Shown: positions 46,020-55,290 of the stretch, in pieces
Position numbering within the stretch: position 1 is the stretch's first letter
Layout of the letters: the number at the start of each line of letters is the position of its first letter
Source of the DNA: Bacteroidales bacterium
GTDB lineage: Bacteria > Bacteroidota > Bacteroidia > Bacteroidales > UBA12077
Direction of reading: 5' to 3'
DNA length: 64,000 bases
NCBI GenBank assembly: GCA_016342685.1
Contig: JAEINU010000003.1
Coordinates: forward strand, 1-64,000
Notes under the pieces: generated by a model
Databases searched by the model: none
Told to the model about the DNA's origin: nothing
The model's input: only the letters and a program-made list of their open reading frames with translations
Translations under genes and position numbers: made by a program

Positions 46020-46844
46020 ATGAAAAAATTACTTAGTCTCGAAAAAATAAAAGCCTTATCATATCCAACGTTTAAAACTTTAATGATAATTCATTTTCTA
46101 CTTTTCTTTTTAGTGGTATTGGTTGTATCAAGAATTCATTTTAGTATTCCCGGATTTTCGGTAAAAGGATTGTATCAGTTTCCTAATATTTGGGAATTTT
46201 TCCCTTGGGTAGCTAGTTGGTTTAACATCTTTTTAACGATCGTTTTAATTACTTTGGTTGGTAATGAATTCTCGTTTAAAACCTTTCGACAGAATGTTAT
46301 TGATGGTTTAAGTAGAAATGATTTAATAAAAGGAAAACTTATTTTAATCTTTACTATAGCTGTTTATACTTTCTTGATGGTTCTAATTGCAGTTTTGATA
46401 TTTGGGATTATTTTCACAAAAGAGTTTTCCATGAATATCATTTTTGAAAATTCATATCTGATCTTGGTATATTTTGTACAGGCAATTGGATATATGACTT
46501 TAGGATTGCTTTTTGCTGTTATTTTTAGAAACAACGCTCTTTCAATAATATTGTTCTTGGTATACTTTCCAGTAGAGGGAATAATAAGGTTGTTTTTTAA
46601 AAGTGAATACAGAGCTTATTTTCCGTTAAAAATTATATCTAATCTTACACCTAAGCCTGAGTTTTTAACAATTGCATCAGAACAATCATATACAAACGCT
46701 TCAGGAAATAGTTCTTTAGATTTTAGTGAAATGGGCATATTACCAGAGGATTTACCTTTAGGAATAACACTTGCAATGGCAGCTGGTTATATCGGTTTTT
46801 TTATTGCTTTGGCTACCGTTTTATTAAATAGAAGAAGTTTATAG
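46020..46844 (+). CDS. ABC exporter permease (ABC-2 type)
   Basis: A 274-residue inner-membrane protein with six helices (about 20-37, 70-90, 115-135, 145-170, 180-200 and 245-265). GNEFSFKTFRQNVIDGLSR is the ABC-2 coupling region after helix 2. It pairs with the ATPase encoded just upstream. The substrate is not evident; BcrAB-like exporters handle peptides or lipids. Its stop is followed by a bidirectional terminator-like repeat. Confidence 0.85.
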   Translation: MKKLLSLEKIKALSYPTFKTLMIIHFLLFFLVVLVVSRIHFSIPGFSVKGLYQFPNIWEFFPWVASWFNIFLTIVLITLVGNEFSFKTFRQNVIDGLSRNDLIKGKLILIFTIAVYTFLMVLIAVLIFGIIFTKEFSMNIIFENSYLILVYFVQAIGYMTLGLLFAVIFRNNALSIILFLVYFPVEGIIRLFFKSEYRAYFPLKIISNLTPKPEFLTIASEQSYTNASGNSSLDFSEMGILPEDLPLGITLAMAAGYIGFFIALATVLLNRRSL

Positions 46845-46900
46845 AATATAAAGCTTTGGGATTTCTATAGTTTGAGATCTTATTAGAGCATGTATAATAA

Positions 46901-46937
46901 AAGTTGTCATACTGGGTTTATCGAAGTATAACAACTT
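46901..46937. repeat. Intergenic palindromic repeat (GTCATACTG-type), bidirectional terminator
   Basis: Arms AAGTTGT/ACAACTT and ATACT/AGTAT with one mismatch, around GGGTTTATCGA, flanked by U-rich sequence on both sides. The core resembles the repeat reading GTCATACTG...CGAAGTATGAC that is frequent in many bacterial genomes, here in decayed form. It separates convergent genes. Confidence 0.7.
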
Positions 46938-46953
46938 TTTATTTAAGTAAAAT

Positions 46954-47526
46954 CTATTTAAAGTATTTTGCTAATTTTCCTTGGGTATATTCATGAAGAA
47001 AATACATTGAGAATCCAATTATGCTTCCTAATAAAGCACCTCCTAAAACGTCAAATGGATAATGTACACCTAAATAAATTCTGCTATACGATACGATTGA
47101 TGCCCAAATAAAAATGAATATAGAGAAGTTTCTATTTTTAAAAAGTTTGAAAAGGAAGAATGCAACAGCAAAGGTATTTGCAGCATGCGATGAAACAAAA
47201 CCATATTTACCGCCGTGTTTATTTCTTACTAAATGAATGATATCTTCTAACGCAGGATTATGTGATGGTCTAAATCGTTGAAAAACCTCTTTAAATGCTT
47301 TCACCGATATTTGATCGGCAAGTGTAACAACAAGTGCAATAAATAATAAGGTAATTACAGCTTTCCATTTATACTTATAAATTATAACAGCTACAATTAT
47401 TAAATACATTGGAATCCATGATTTTGTCCCCGATATCCACCACATTATATTATCCCAAAAGGGAGAGTTAAAACTATTTAAAAATATAAATAGTTGAGTG
47501 TCTAGTTGATTTAAAAATTCGAGCAT
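46954..47526 (-). CDS. PAP2-superfamily phosphatase
   Basis: A 190-residue membrane protein with about five helices. The three phosphatase motifs are present: K-x6-RP (KEVFQRFRP), SSH in GFVSSHAAN (usual PSGH reduced to SSH) and SR-x5-HYPFD. It likely dephosphorylates a lipid pyrophosphate such as undecaprenyl-PP, or phosphatidic acid-type lipids. It follows obgE by 13 bases, so the two are probably one transcript. Which lipid is used is unknown. Confidence 0.88.
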   Translation of the reverse strand: MLEFLNQLDTQLFIFLNSFNSPFWDNIMWWISGTKSWIPMYLIIVAVIIYKYKWKAVITLLFIALVVTLADQISVKAFKEVFQRFRPSHNPALEDIIHLVRNKHGGKYGFVSSHAANTFAVAFFLFKLFKNRNFSIFIFIWASIVSYSRIYLGVHYPFDVLGGALLGSIIGFSMYFLHEYTQGKLAKYFK

Positions 47527-47539
47527 AACTTATTATTTT

Positions 47540-48526
47540 TTATTTGAGATTATCCCAAATTAAATCTTTAAGTTCCTGAATCCCTTTTTGTGCAACTGAT
47601 GAAATAAATAGTGTAGGAATCTCAGGTAAATCCTGCTTAATTTCTTCAGTCAATTCATCGTCTAACATATCGGTTTTTGTAATTGCGAGTATTCTGTTTT
47701 TATCCAAAAGTTCTGGATTGTATTTTTCTAATTCAGTTAGTAATGTTTTGTATTCCTTATGAATATTTTCACTATCGCTAGGAACCATGAAAAGCAACAT
47801 GGAGTTTCTTTCAATATGTCTTAAGAATCTTAAGCCTAAACCTTTTCCTTCGCTAGCACCCTCAATAATTCCAGGAATATCAGCCATTACAAATGATGTA
47901 TTGTTACGATAAGAAACAATTCCTAAGTTTGGAACCAAGGTAGTGAATGGATAATCGGCTATTTCAGGTTTTGCAGCTGAAACCACAGAAAGGAGTGTTG
48001 ATTTTCCAGCATTAGGAAATCCTACCAAACCCACATCAGCAAGAATTTTTAATTCTAGAATGAACCAATTTTCTTTTGCATCTTCACCAGGTTGGGCATA
48101 ACGAGGCGTCTGATTTGTTGATGATTTAAAATGAAGGTTGCCTAATCCGCCGCGTCCGCCTTCTAAGAAGATTTGTTCTTGGCCATCTTCAATTATCTCT
48201 GCTAATATTTCGGTTGTTTCAACATCTTTTATAATTGTTCCCAAAGGAACTTCTACAATAACATCATCACCATCAGCTCCTGTACTTCCTGATTTCCCCC
48301 CAGCCATTCCGCTTGTGGCAGAAATATGTCGTCTATATCTTAAATGTTGCAATGTCCATAATTGTGCATTTCCTCTTAAAATAATATGTCCACCTCGACC
48401 ACCATCACCGCCGTCTGGGCCTCCTTTAGCTTCAAATTTTTCTCGACGCAAGTGAGGAGAACCAGCTCCACCTCTTCCTGATTTGAAAAATATCTTTACG
48501 TAATCTACAAAATTCGACCCTGCCAT
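47540..48526 (-). CDS. obgE: GTPase ObgE/CgtA
   Basis: A 328-residue protein. The Gly-rich Obg fold (1-158) contains [15 protein letters not shown]; the GTPase domain follows with G1 GFPNAGKS, G3 DIPG and the N-K-x-D equivalent TKTD. It acts in large-subunit ribosome maturation and stress control. The C-terminal OCT domain of longer homologues is absent, as in many Bacteroidota. It is upstream of the PAP2 gene and downstream of adk, with 179 bases between. Confidence 0.96.
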   Translation of the reverse strand: MAGSNFVDYVKIFFKSGRGGAGSPHLRREKFEAKGGPDGGDGGRGGHIILRGNAQLWTLQHLRYRRHISATSGMAGGKSGSTGADGDDVIVEVPLGTIIKDVETTEILAEIIEDGQEQIFLEGGRGGLGNLHFKSSTNQTPRYAQPGEDAKENWFILELKILADVGLVGFPNAGKSTLLSVVSAAKPEIADYPFTTLVPNLGIVSYRNNTSFVMADIPGIIEGASEGKGLGLRFLRHIERNSMLLFMVPSDSENIHKEYKTLLTELEKYNPELLDKNRILAITKTDMLDDELTEEIKQDLPEIPTLFISSVAQKGIQELKDLIWDNLK

Positions 48527-48705
48527 AACTCTCTTTATTTATTTAAGCCCATTTCAATAAAGGCTTTGTAAATTACAAAACAAAAACCAAACAACAAATA
48601 AAGTACAAAATTCTAATTTATTAATTATTAAATAGTGTTTTAAATTCTTTGTTTGATTATTTTATTTTGATATTTATTTGTGATTTGTATTTTGGAATTT
48701 GATTT

Positions 48706-49287
48706 TTAAATCTTATTAAATCTTTCTATTGTCTCACAAATTTCTTCAAATATAACATCAATTTCTCCATCTCCATTAATTGATTGATGTTTACCTAATG
48801 TTTTATAATAGTCAGAAACGAGTACTGTTCTATCATTATATATCCCAATTCGTTTCTGGATAATTTCTTCTTTTCTATCGTCTGGTCTTCCTGAATCTTT
48901 AGCACGATTAATTAATCTATTAATTAGATTTTTTTCTTCTACTTCCAAAGAAATCATTACGTTAACATCACCTCCGTATTCTGATAATAACTTAGGAAAT
49001 GTTTCCGCTTGATATTTTGTTCTGGGAAAACCATCGAAAATAAATCCATTTGTGTTTTTATGTCGATCTAGTTCCTCTTTTATAATAGCAATAGCCATTT
49101 CGTCGGTAACATAATTTCCATCATCGATTAATTTTTGAGCTTCAATCCCCATTGGTGTTTTTTCAGAAATGGCTTTTCTCAAAATATCTCCGGTTGAAAT
49201 ATGAACTAGATTAAACTTATTAATGATTTTTTGAGATTGCGTACCTTTCCCTGCACCTGGAGGTCCAAATAAAACAATATTTAACAC
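48706..49287 (-). CDS. adk: Adenylate kinase (short form)
   Basis: A 193-residue kinase interconverting ATP + AMP and two ADP. The P-loop GPPGAGKGTQ, AMP site DGFPRT and RAKDSGRPDDR segment are intact. It is the short form without the 30-residue LID insertion, as usual in Bacteroidota. It starts 23 bases after hpt on the same strand, so a purine-salvage operon hpt-adk is likely. Confidence 0.97.
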   Translation of the reverse strand: MLNIVLFGPPGAGKGTQSQKIINKFNLVHISTGDILRKAISEKTPMGIEAQKLIDDGNYVTDEMAIAIIKEELDRHKNTNGFIFDGFPRTKYQAETFPKLLSEYGGDVNVMISLEVEEKNLINRLINRAKDSGRPDDRKEEIIQKRIGIYNDRTVLVSDYYKTLGKHQSINGDGEIDVIFEEICETIERFNKI

Positions 49288-49310
49288 AATTTTATGCTGA
49301 TTTAATATGA

Positions 49311-49850
49311 TTAATCAATTAATGTATAAATGTCGGCAAGATTTCTTCCTAGTCCATCATAGTCTAAACCATAACCTACGATAAAATCATTTGGAATTTC
49401 CATGCCAATATAATCTACCGTCATATCTTTTTGATATGCTTCAGGCTTATATAAAAGTGATGCAACTTTAATGCTCAATGGCTCAAAAGTTTTAAGTTGT
49501 TCAAGTATCTGCTCCAGAGTAATTCCAGTATCAACAATATCTTCTAAAATAATTACATCTCTACCTTTAATTGTTTCGTTAACACCAATTAGTTGTTTTA
49601 CCGTTCCGGTAGTAGAAGTTCCGGAGTAAGATGCCATCTTAAGAAAAGTAACCTCACAATTAAAATCAATGTGTTTAAACAAATCTGCAGTAAACATAAA
49701 AGAACCATTAAGGATGCTTATGAATAAAGGAACTTCCTTGTCTTTATAATCATTATTAATTTTTATCGCCATTTCAGAAATAACTTTCTGTATTTTCTCT
49801 GCCGGTATCGATACACCAAACTCTTTGTCTTTTAGCTTAACTTGCTTCAT
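49311..49850 (-). CDS. hpt: Hypoxanthine phosphoribosyltransferase
   Basis: A 179-residue enzyme converting hypoxanthine or guanine with PRPP to IMP or GMP. The PRPP motif ILEDIVDTGITL is intact and SYSGTSTTG is the flexible loop. Length matches. It precedes adk by 23 bases, and purE lies divergently upstream, so three purine genes cluster here. Confidence 0.95.
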   Translation of the reverse strand: MKQVKLKDKEFGVSIPAEKIQKVISEMAIKINNDYKDKEVPLFISILNGSFMFTADLFKHIDFNCEVTFLKMASYSGTSTTGTVKQLIGVNETIKGRDVIILEDIVDTGITLEQILEQLKTFEPLSIKVASLLYKPEAYQKDMTVDYIGMEIPNDFIVGYGLDYDGLGRNLADIYTLID

Positions 49851-50040
49851 CTTAATAATGATTTTAAATTACTGCAATTGAATAAATTAACCGTTTATTT
49901 TAAATCGATCTATACAAATTAAATTTATTAATATTAATTTTGTCAAAGGTTCGTTTTCTAAACGGAAAAATATTTTGCGAAAATACGAATTAATGCGTTA
50001 AATAGTATTTTTTATTTACTTAAAAATCTTAAAAATCAAC

Positions 50041-50547
50041 ATGGAAGCTAAAGTAAGTATTATAATGGGAAGCACATCGGATTTACCGGTTATGGAAAAA
50101 GCTGCTAAAATTCTCGACGAATTTAAAATCCCTTTCGAGATAAATGCCTTATCTGCACATCGTACGCCTGAAGAAGTAGAGAAATTTGCTAAATCGGCAA
50201 AAGATCGAGGTATTGAAGTTATAATTGCGGGTGCTGGTATGGCTGCTCATTTGCCTGGTGTAATTGCTGCCATGACAAGTTTGCCAGTTATAGGTGTGCC
50301 TATCAATGCTACTCTGGATGGGATGGATTCTTTATTAGCAATAGTTCAAATGCCTCCGGGAATTCCGGTTGCAACAGTTGGAATTAATGGGGCTCAAAAT
50401 GCAGGTATTCTTGCTGCTCAGATGATGGCCGCAGGTGATGAAAATCTAAAGCAAGCTTTAATTGATTATAAGGAAAATTTGAAATCGAAAATTGTTAAGG
50501 CTAACGAGGAATTAGCTAAAATAAAATTTGAATACAAAACGAATTAG
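50041..50547 (+). CDS. purE: N5-carboxyaminoimidazole ribonucleotide mutase
   Basis: A 168-residue class I PurE that rearranges N5-CAIR to CAIR in purine synthesis. GSTSDLPVM, LSAHRTPE and GAGMAAHLPGV mark the active site. The ATG is supported by the conserved METAK-type start just before the first strand. A -7-like TAATTTTG lies at 49935-49942. Its terminator lies within the 3' end of the convergent VanZ-family gene. Confidence 0.96.
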   Translation: MEAKVSIIMGSTSDLPVMEKAAKILDEFKIPFEINALSAHRTPEEVEKFAKSAKDRGIEVIIAGAGMAAHLPGVIAAMTSLPVIGVPINATLDGMDSLLAIVQMPPGIPVATVGINGAQNAGILAAQMMAAGDENLKQALIDYKENLKSKIVKANEELAKIKFEYKTN

Positions 50548-50558
50548 AAAGATTTGAC

Positions 50559-50978
50559 CTAATATATTAGAGCATCCTGATTTCGGGGTGCTTTTTTGTT
50601 TAGTATTAATTTGATTAAAACAATTCCTACAATAACACCAAGAATGTTAAAAAGTAAATCCGTTTTATTAAATGTTCTTTCCGGGATATAAAATTGAAGA
50701 AGTTCTGTTATTGCACAAATAGCTATTCCTGAAAAAATATACCATAATAATTCTTTATTTGAGATTTTTAGCCATTCATCAATGCGCCAAAAAATAAATA
50801 ATACCGATAAACTAAAGTATACTAAAAAGTGGATGGTGTAATCAAGTCTAAATTTCGAATTTGTATCTATGTTAATAATCCTATGACTTTGTGGGAGTAA
50901 AGTAATTAATAAAATAATGAGCAGCCATAACCAGAAGCCAAGGGCAAAATATCTTTTATGTTTTAAGACGAATGTCAT
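50559..50978 (-). CDS. VanZ-family membrane protein
   Basis: A 139-residue protein with four helices. TLLPQSH after helix 1, the HFLVYFSLSVLF helix and a C-terminal ITELLQFYIPERTFNKTDLLFNILGV segment fit the VanZ-like family. Some members give low teicoplanin resistance, but most have no known role. It starts three bases after copA ends on the same strand, so it may be co-transcribed. Confidence 0.85.
   Translation of the reverse strand: MTFVLKHKRYFALGFWLWLLIILLITLLPQSHRIINIDTNSKFRLDYTIHFLVYFSLSVLFIFWRIDEWLKISNKELLWYIFSGIAICAITELLQFYIPERTFNKTDLLFNILGVIVGIVLIKLILNKKAPRNQDALIY
50571..50597 (+). terminator. Terminator of purE inside the VanZ-family gene
   Basis: AGCATCC pairs with GGGGTGCT (one G-U) with a short loop, followed by six T on the plus strand. 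It overlaps the last 40 bases of the convergent coding sequence. Confidence 0.7.
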
Positions 50979-50980
50979 TT

Positions 50981-53194
50981 TTAGAATTTAGTTTTTAATC
51001 TTAAGCTATTTAGAACTACAGATATAGAACTAAATGCCATTGCACCACCTGCAATCATTGGGCTAAGCATAAAACCATTTATAGGGTATAGAATTCCTGC
51101 AGCAATTGGAATTGCAATAATATTATATATAAAAGCCCAGAATAAATTTTGTTTTATTGTTTTAACAGTTTCTTTCGAAAGTTTTATAGAAGTTGCGATT
51201 TTTCCTAGATCACCTTTCACTAAAGTGATATCGGCACTTTCAATTGCAATATCGGTTCCGTGTCCCATTGCAATTCCTAAATCGGCTTGTGAAAGAGCAG
51301 GGGAGTCGTTAATTCCATCGCCAACCATTGCTACTTTCTTACCAATGGCTTGCAAATGCTTAATGTAATCTAGTTTTTCGTGAGGGAGAACTTCGGACCT
51401 AAAATGATCAATGCCAGTTTGCGCAGCAATTTCTCTTGCTGTACCCACATTATCTCCTGTTAACATATGAACCTTAAGATTCATTTTATGTAAATCACGA
51501 ATTGCCTGAACAGAGCTATCTTTAATTTTATCGGTAATTGTAATAAGAGTAACAAGTATTTTGTTTTTTGCAACAAATATTTGTGTTTGAGCTGTATTCC
51601 CATATTGATTAAAATATTGATGTTCTGATTCAATATTAATATTGTTTTCTTTCAGTAATTGGTAGTTGCCAATTAAATAATCGTTGTCGTAAATGGTTGC
51701 CGAAACCCCCATTCCTGTTTGGCTATTAAACATAACTACGTTTAAACTACTATTAGATAAATAGTTTAAATGTTTTACGATAGAAGACGCTAATGGATGT
51801 TCTGATTTTTTCTCAATAGCCAGAATATCTTCGAGTATTTGATCTTTTTTAACGTCACTTTGTAACCAGACTATTTCGTTGACTTCTGGTTGACCTTTGG
51901 TTATAGTTCCTGTTTTATCGACAACAACAATGTCAATTTTTTGAGCATTTTCAAGAGCTTCTGCATTTTTTATAAGAATTCCGTTTTCGGCTCCTTTACC
52001 AATTCCAACCATTAATGCTGTAGGTGTTGCTAGTCCAAGTGCGCAAGGGCAGGCAATTATCAAAACAGTAACTAATGTAACAAATGAGTATGTTATTTTT
52101 GGGTCGGGGCCAAAGAAGAACCAAATTAAAGCACTAAATATGGCAATACTTATTACAACGGGCACAAAGATTGAAGCAATTTTATCTGCTAGCTTTTGGG
52201 CAGGTGCTTTGCTACCCTGAGCTGCTTGCACCAATTCAATAATCTGAGAAAGCATGGTGTTCTTACCTATTTTCTCAGCTTTCATTTTAAAACTACCTGT
52301 TTTGTTAACAGTAGCACCAATTACATAATCATTTTCGATTTTATTAACAGGAATTGGTTCACCTGTAATCATACTCTCATCAATAGAAGAGTGACCTTCG
52401 ATAATTTTACCGTCGACAGGAATTTTTTCTCCTGGTCTAATTATAATAATATCTCCAAGAACAACTTCATCAATTGGAATTACAATTTCGATGTTGTTAC
52501 GAAACACTTGAGCTGTTTTAACTTGCAAGCCCATAAGTTTCTTTATGGAATCGGAGGTTTTCGATTTTGCTTTTTCTTCAAGATATCTACCTAGTAAAAT
52601 TAATGCAATAATTACAACGGCAGCTTCGAAATATACATGAGGATGAATTCCTTTAGAAATCAAGAAATCAGGAAAAAAGGTATTAAACGAACTAAATAAA
52701 AATGCAGTGCCGGTGCTCAAAGCAACCAGAGTATCCATATTAGTGGATAGATTTTTCGCTTGTTTATATGCAATAATAAAAAAATCGCGACCAAACCAGC
52801 CTATAGCAGGAATGGTTAATACGAGCATAATCCAATTAGCATTTGGTATTTTTGGAAAAAACATTGCAATTAAGAAAATTGGCATAGCCAATAAAATTGA
52901 AAACAGCGCTTTTTGTTTTGCAGTCTTTAACTTTTTGCGCTCCTTTTTTTCAACAACTTCGAAGCTATTCTCTGATTTGTCGATAATGATTTTATAACCA
53001 ATACTATTAACAGAAGATTCAAAATCAGATTCGGAAACAATATCTTCGTTAAACTCAACAAAAACAGAAGATGATGCATAGTTCACAGAAGCTTTAGTAA
53101 CTCCATTAAGCGCTGATAAGATAGATTCAACACTTTGAGCACAAACAGCACAACTCATGCCTTCAACTTGATATGTTTCTTTTCTTGAACTCAT
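50981..53194 (-). CDS. copA: Copper-translocating P-type ATPase
   Basis: A 737-residue PIB-type ATPase. The N-terminal HMA domain has [10 protein letters not shown]; eight helices include the CPC ion motif in [12 protein letters not shown]. Phosphorylation site DKTGT, TGEP actuator loop and [10 protein letters not shown] hinge are intact. It exports Cu(I) (or Ag(I)) across the inner membrane. It lies downstream of the HMA and DUF302 genes after 100 bases, and VanZ starts three bases later. Copper specificity is inferred from CPC and the HMA. Confidence 0.93.
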   Translation of the reverse strand: MSSRKETYQVEGMSCAVCAQSVESILSALNGVTKASVNYASSSVFVEFNEDIVSESDFESSVNSIGYKIIIDKSENSFEVVEKKERKKLKTAKQKALFSILLAMPIFLIAMFFPKIPNANWIMLVLTIPAIGWFGRDFFIIAYKQAKNLSTNMDTLVALSTGTAFLFSSFNTFFPDFLISKGIHPHVYFEAAVVIIALILLGRYLEEKAKSKTSDSIKKLMGLQVKTAQVFRNNIEIVIPIDEVVLGDIIIIRPGEKIPVDGKIIEGHSSIDESMITGEPIPVNKIENDYVIGATVNKTGSFKMKAEKIGKNTMLSQIIELVQAAQGSKAPAQKLADKIASIFVPVVISIAIFSALIWFFFGPDPKITYSFVTLVTVLIIACPCALGLATPTALMVGIGKGAENGILIKNAEALENAQKIDIVVVDKTGTITKGQPEVNEIVWLQSDVKKDQILEDILAIEKKSEHPLASSIVKHLNYLSNSSLNVVMFNSQTGMGVSATIYDNDYLIGNYQLLKENNINIESEHQYFNQYGNTAQTQIFVAKNKILVTLITITDKIKDSSVQAIRDLHKMNLKVHMLTGDNVGTAREIAAQTGIDHFRSEVLPHEKLDYIKHLQAIGKKVAMVGDGINDSPALSQADLGIAMGHGTDIAIESADITLVKGDLGKIATSIKLSKETVKTIKQNLFWAFIYNIIAIPIAAGILYPINGFMLSPMIAGGAMAFSSISVVLNSLRLKTKF

Positions 53195-53294
53195 TTATAT
53201 AGAATAAAAAAGTAATTGAGTGTTTCATCAATTACAGGTCGATATGTTATTAACTATAAGAGAACTAAAAAGGTTTCAAAATTGCGAATATAAA

Positions 53295-53516
53295 TTATAT
53301 TCTTTCTATGGTATATCCAATTTTAGTTATTTCTTTAGATAGCTTCTCTTCAAGACCGCTTATATTTTGATCGTTGGTATTTACTTCAATTATTTTTTCT
53401 GGACTGTCTAAATCAACATTCCACGAAGAAATTTCTTCTAAAGAATCCATAAATGGCTTAATAGCATTTACACAGCCATTACATTTAAGGCTGCTTTTAA
53501 ATTTTAGTGGTTCCAT
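53295..53516 (-). CDS. Small heavy-metal-associated (HMA) protein
   Basis: A 73-residue single HMA domain with metal-binding CNGC (Cys 12 and 15) after strand 1 and the usual beta-alpha-beta-beta-alpha-beta pattern. Likely a Cu(I) chaperone delivering copper to the CopA HMA or the CPC site. It lies two bases after the DUF302 gene and 100 before copA, forming one operon. Identity by motif is firm; the metal is inferred from context. Confidence 0.88.
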   Translation of the reverse strand: MEPLKFKSSLKCNGCVNAIKPFMDSLEEISSWNVDLDSPEKIIEVNTNDQNISGLEEKLSKEITKIGYTIERI

Positions 53517-53518
53517 AC

Positions 53519-53905
53519 TTATAATGACTTTATGACTCTTTCAAGTCGAGAACTTATATCTTCAGCAAGGCTTTCTAGATTTGGATTATTTACAGATTGC
53601 ATAGATACTTTAGGATTTACAGCCGATATTTCAATTTCCCCTTCTTTTGATTCTTGCACAACAATATTGCAAGGTAACAATAATCCAATGTTTGATTCGC
53701 TGCTTAAAGCTTTATAAGCACTCGGGGGATTGCATGCTCCAAGAATTTTGTATTTCCGAAAATCGACATCGATCTTCTTTTTTAAGGTATCCTTAACATC
53801 AATTTCTGTTAAAATGCCAAATCCTTCGGTTTTTAACTGTTCAGTAACTTTTATTACTGCGTTATCAAAATCTGTTTGAATAATTTTACTTATAAAATAA
53901 GACAT
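53519..53905 (-). CDS. DUF302 protein
   Basis: A 128-residue protein matching DUF302: an FDNAVIKVTEQLKTEGFGILTEIDVKDTLKKK helix-strand start and ILGACNPPSAYKAL in the middle, with the conserved Cys. Members bind haem or metals in a few cases, but the general role is unknown. It leads the copper operon, two bases before the HMA gene, and is preceded by a 75-base hairpin in its leader. A part in handling copper or its damage is inferred from this position. Confidence 0.85.
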   Translation of the reverse strand: MSYFISKIIQTDFDNAVIKVTEQLKTEGFGILTEIDVKDTLKKKIDVDFRKYKILGACNPPSAYKALSSESNIGLLLPCNIVVQESKEGEIEISAVNPKVSMQSVNNPNLESLAEDISSRLERVIKSL

Positions 53906-53932
53906 AATACAATAAATTTAAATAAAAAGGAA

Positions 53933-54007
53933 ATCGGCTCCGGAAGCTTCAAAGAAAATGATTATGAGAAAAATTACCTTGTTATTAACCCTGCTTCCGA
54001 AACCGAT
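53933..54007 (-). ncRNA. Structured leader hairpin of the DUF302-HMA-copA operon
   Basis: Fifteen-base arms (53933-53947 and 53993-54007) enclose a 45-base loop. The two imperfect positions become G-U wobble pairs in the minus-strand RNA, so the stem is complete in the copper-operon transcript. It is GC-rich against its surroundings, ends 27 bases before the DUF302 ATG and is followed by a U-rich run, as in an attenuator. I do not recognise a known riboswitch. Confidence 0.5.
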
Positions 54008-54185
54008 CTGTCTTTATAAACAATCAAATTAGTAAATTGTTTATTTGTAAGTTATAAAAATTTATTTGTTATTATAATCTAATTATCGATTTTTTGATAT
54101 TTATAAGAACGTAAGATTTTTGATTCAAATATAATAAAAGACATGCGTATCTTCTATTTGACAAATGTATGAAATTAATTTTGAA

Positions 54186-55139
54186 TTAAGTCTTATTTTT
54201 TAATAAAAAAATCGAACCGAATAAAGAGGGGATTGCTAAGTTGATAAACCACAGTGAGAAGCTAGTAAAAATAATTCCTGGAATGTTAGAAGAATAAGCT
54301 CCAAGTATGAATATTGCAACAGAACCACGAACGCCTAATTCTGCCAAAGTAGTTGTTGGTATTAATGTTGTACACAAGTATATTAAGCTAATAGATGTAA
54401 ATCCTTCTAAGATTGATATGTCGATATTGAAAAAGAGTAATAATAGGTAGAATTGAAAGCTAAAGATGATATATCTTAATAGGCTAAAGACCAAAATTAG
54501 CAATAGTTTTTTTTGTGGGGTTGTTGATAAAAGGCTTAATTGTTCTTCTTTTAATTTTAGAAATGGAATTCTCACAAGAAGTTTGCTGGCCTTATGTGAA
54601 TTGAAATAGGCCCATAAAAGAAAGATCAAAATAGTAGATAAAGAAATAATGGATGTTTTGTTAAACAAACGATCTGTTTCGACTGAATTGAGCGAAAATG
54701 CAAATAGAGTAATTGAACCAATTATTCCAACTGAAATTGTTACAATAAACTGAGAGAAACTGCCAAGCCAGGTAGTTATTATACCATATGTCTGATTTAC
54801 TTTTTCTAAAAATAAAACTCTTCCACCGATTTCGCCAATCCGATTTGGTGTAAAAATCCCAACTGTTATGCCTGAAAGAACAGCTTTAAATGATTTTTTG
54901 CGATTTAACTCTTCTATCGGTTTTATTAGTTCGCTCCATTTAACCGATTCTAAAAACCAGTTTAAAGGCATAAGTAACAACACAATTGTAAGAATAATAA
55001 AATCAGTTTTAGTGATTTGAAAAATTGATTTTGGTATTTTATGTAACTTAATAAAATCAGTAATTCTATAAATAATAAATCCGTATGATATTACAATTAA
55101 AACAATGCTTAGTAATATTTTATACTTGTGGTTTTTCAA
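54186..55139 (-). CDS. Lysylphosphatidylglycerol-synthase-TM/UPF0104-family membrane protein
   Basis: A 317-residue protein with about seven to eight helices. The pattern matches the AglD/MprF transmembrane family: TPNRIGEIGGRVLFLEK in the first half and TTTLAELGVRGSVAIFILG near the end. Relatives flip or modify lipids; no catalytic domain is attached here. It is probably monocistronic, divergent from rsmA. Specific role unknown. Confidence 0.8.
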   Translation of the reverse strand: MKNHKYKILLSIVLIVISYGFIIYRITDFIKLHKIPKSIFQITKTDFIILTIVLLLMPLNWFLESVKWSELIKPIEELNRKKSFKAVLSGITVGIFTPNRIGEIGGRVLFLEKVNQTYGIITTWLGSFSQFIVTISVGIIGSITLFAFSLNSVETDRLFNKTSIISLSTILIFLLWAYFNSHKASKLLVRIPFLKLKEEQLSLLSTTPQKKLLLILVFSLLRYIIFSFQFYLLLLFFNIDISILEGFTSISLIYLCTTLIPTTTLAELGVRGSVAIFILGAYSSNIPGIIFTSFSLWFINLAIPSLFGSIFLLKNKT

Positions 55140-55173
55140 TATTCGTCTATTTAGAGATCAAAGATATTAATTA

Positions 55174-55204
55174 TTTGAATTTGAGGTAAGTTTTTCGATC
55201 TTTG
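55174..55204 (+). promoter_or_regulatory. Promoter of rsmA
   Basis: TTTG at 55174-55177, a 19-base spacer, then GATCTTTG at 55197-55204 (one mismatch to TAnnTTTG). It predicts a leader of about 80 bases before the ATG at 55291. Confidence 0.6.
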
Positions 55205-55290
55205 CAACACAATAGTTTCAGGTGCATTTTCGAGTCCATTAGATTCTTTTGCTTACAAGTTTAATAATTCTTATTTAATTTAATATTATT

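Noticed and set aside
48138-48455. Pro/Ser-rich plus-strand frame opposite obgE
   Set aside because: It is the complement of the Gly-rich Obg domain, and its composition is explained by that.
52196-52997. Plus-strand frames opposite copA (52196-52594 and 52707-52997)
   Set aside because: Antisense to conserved P-type ATPase coding sequence; no start signals or family match.
53958-54032. A 24-codon plus-strand ORF beginning MIMRKITLLLTLL, resembling a signal peptide
   Set aside because: It lies inside the hairpin leader, no gene follows on that strand, and similar short frames arise by chance in AT-rich DNA. A decayed gene start remains possible.
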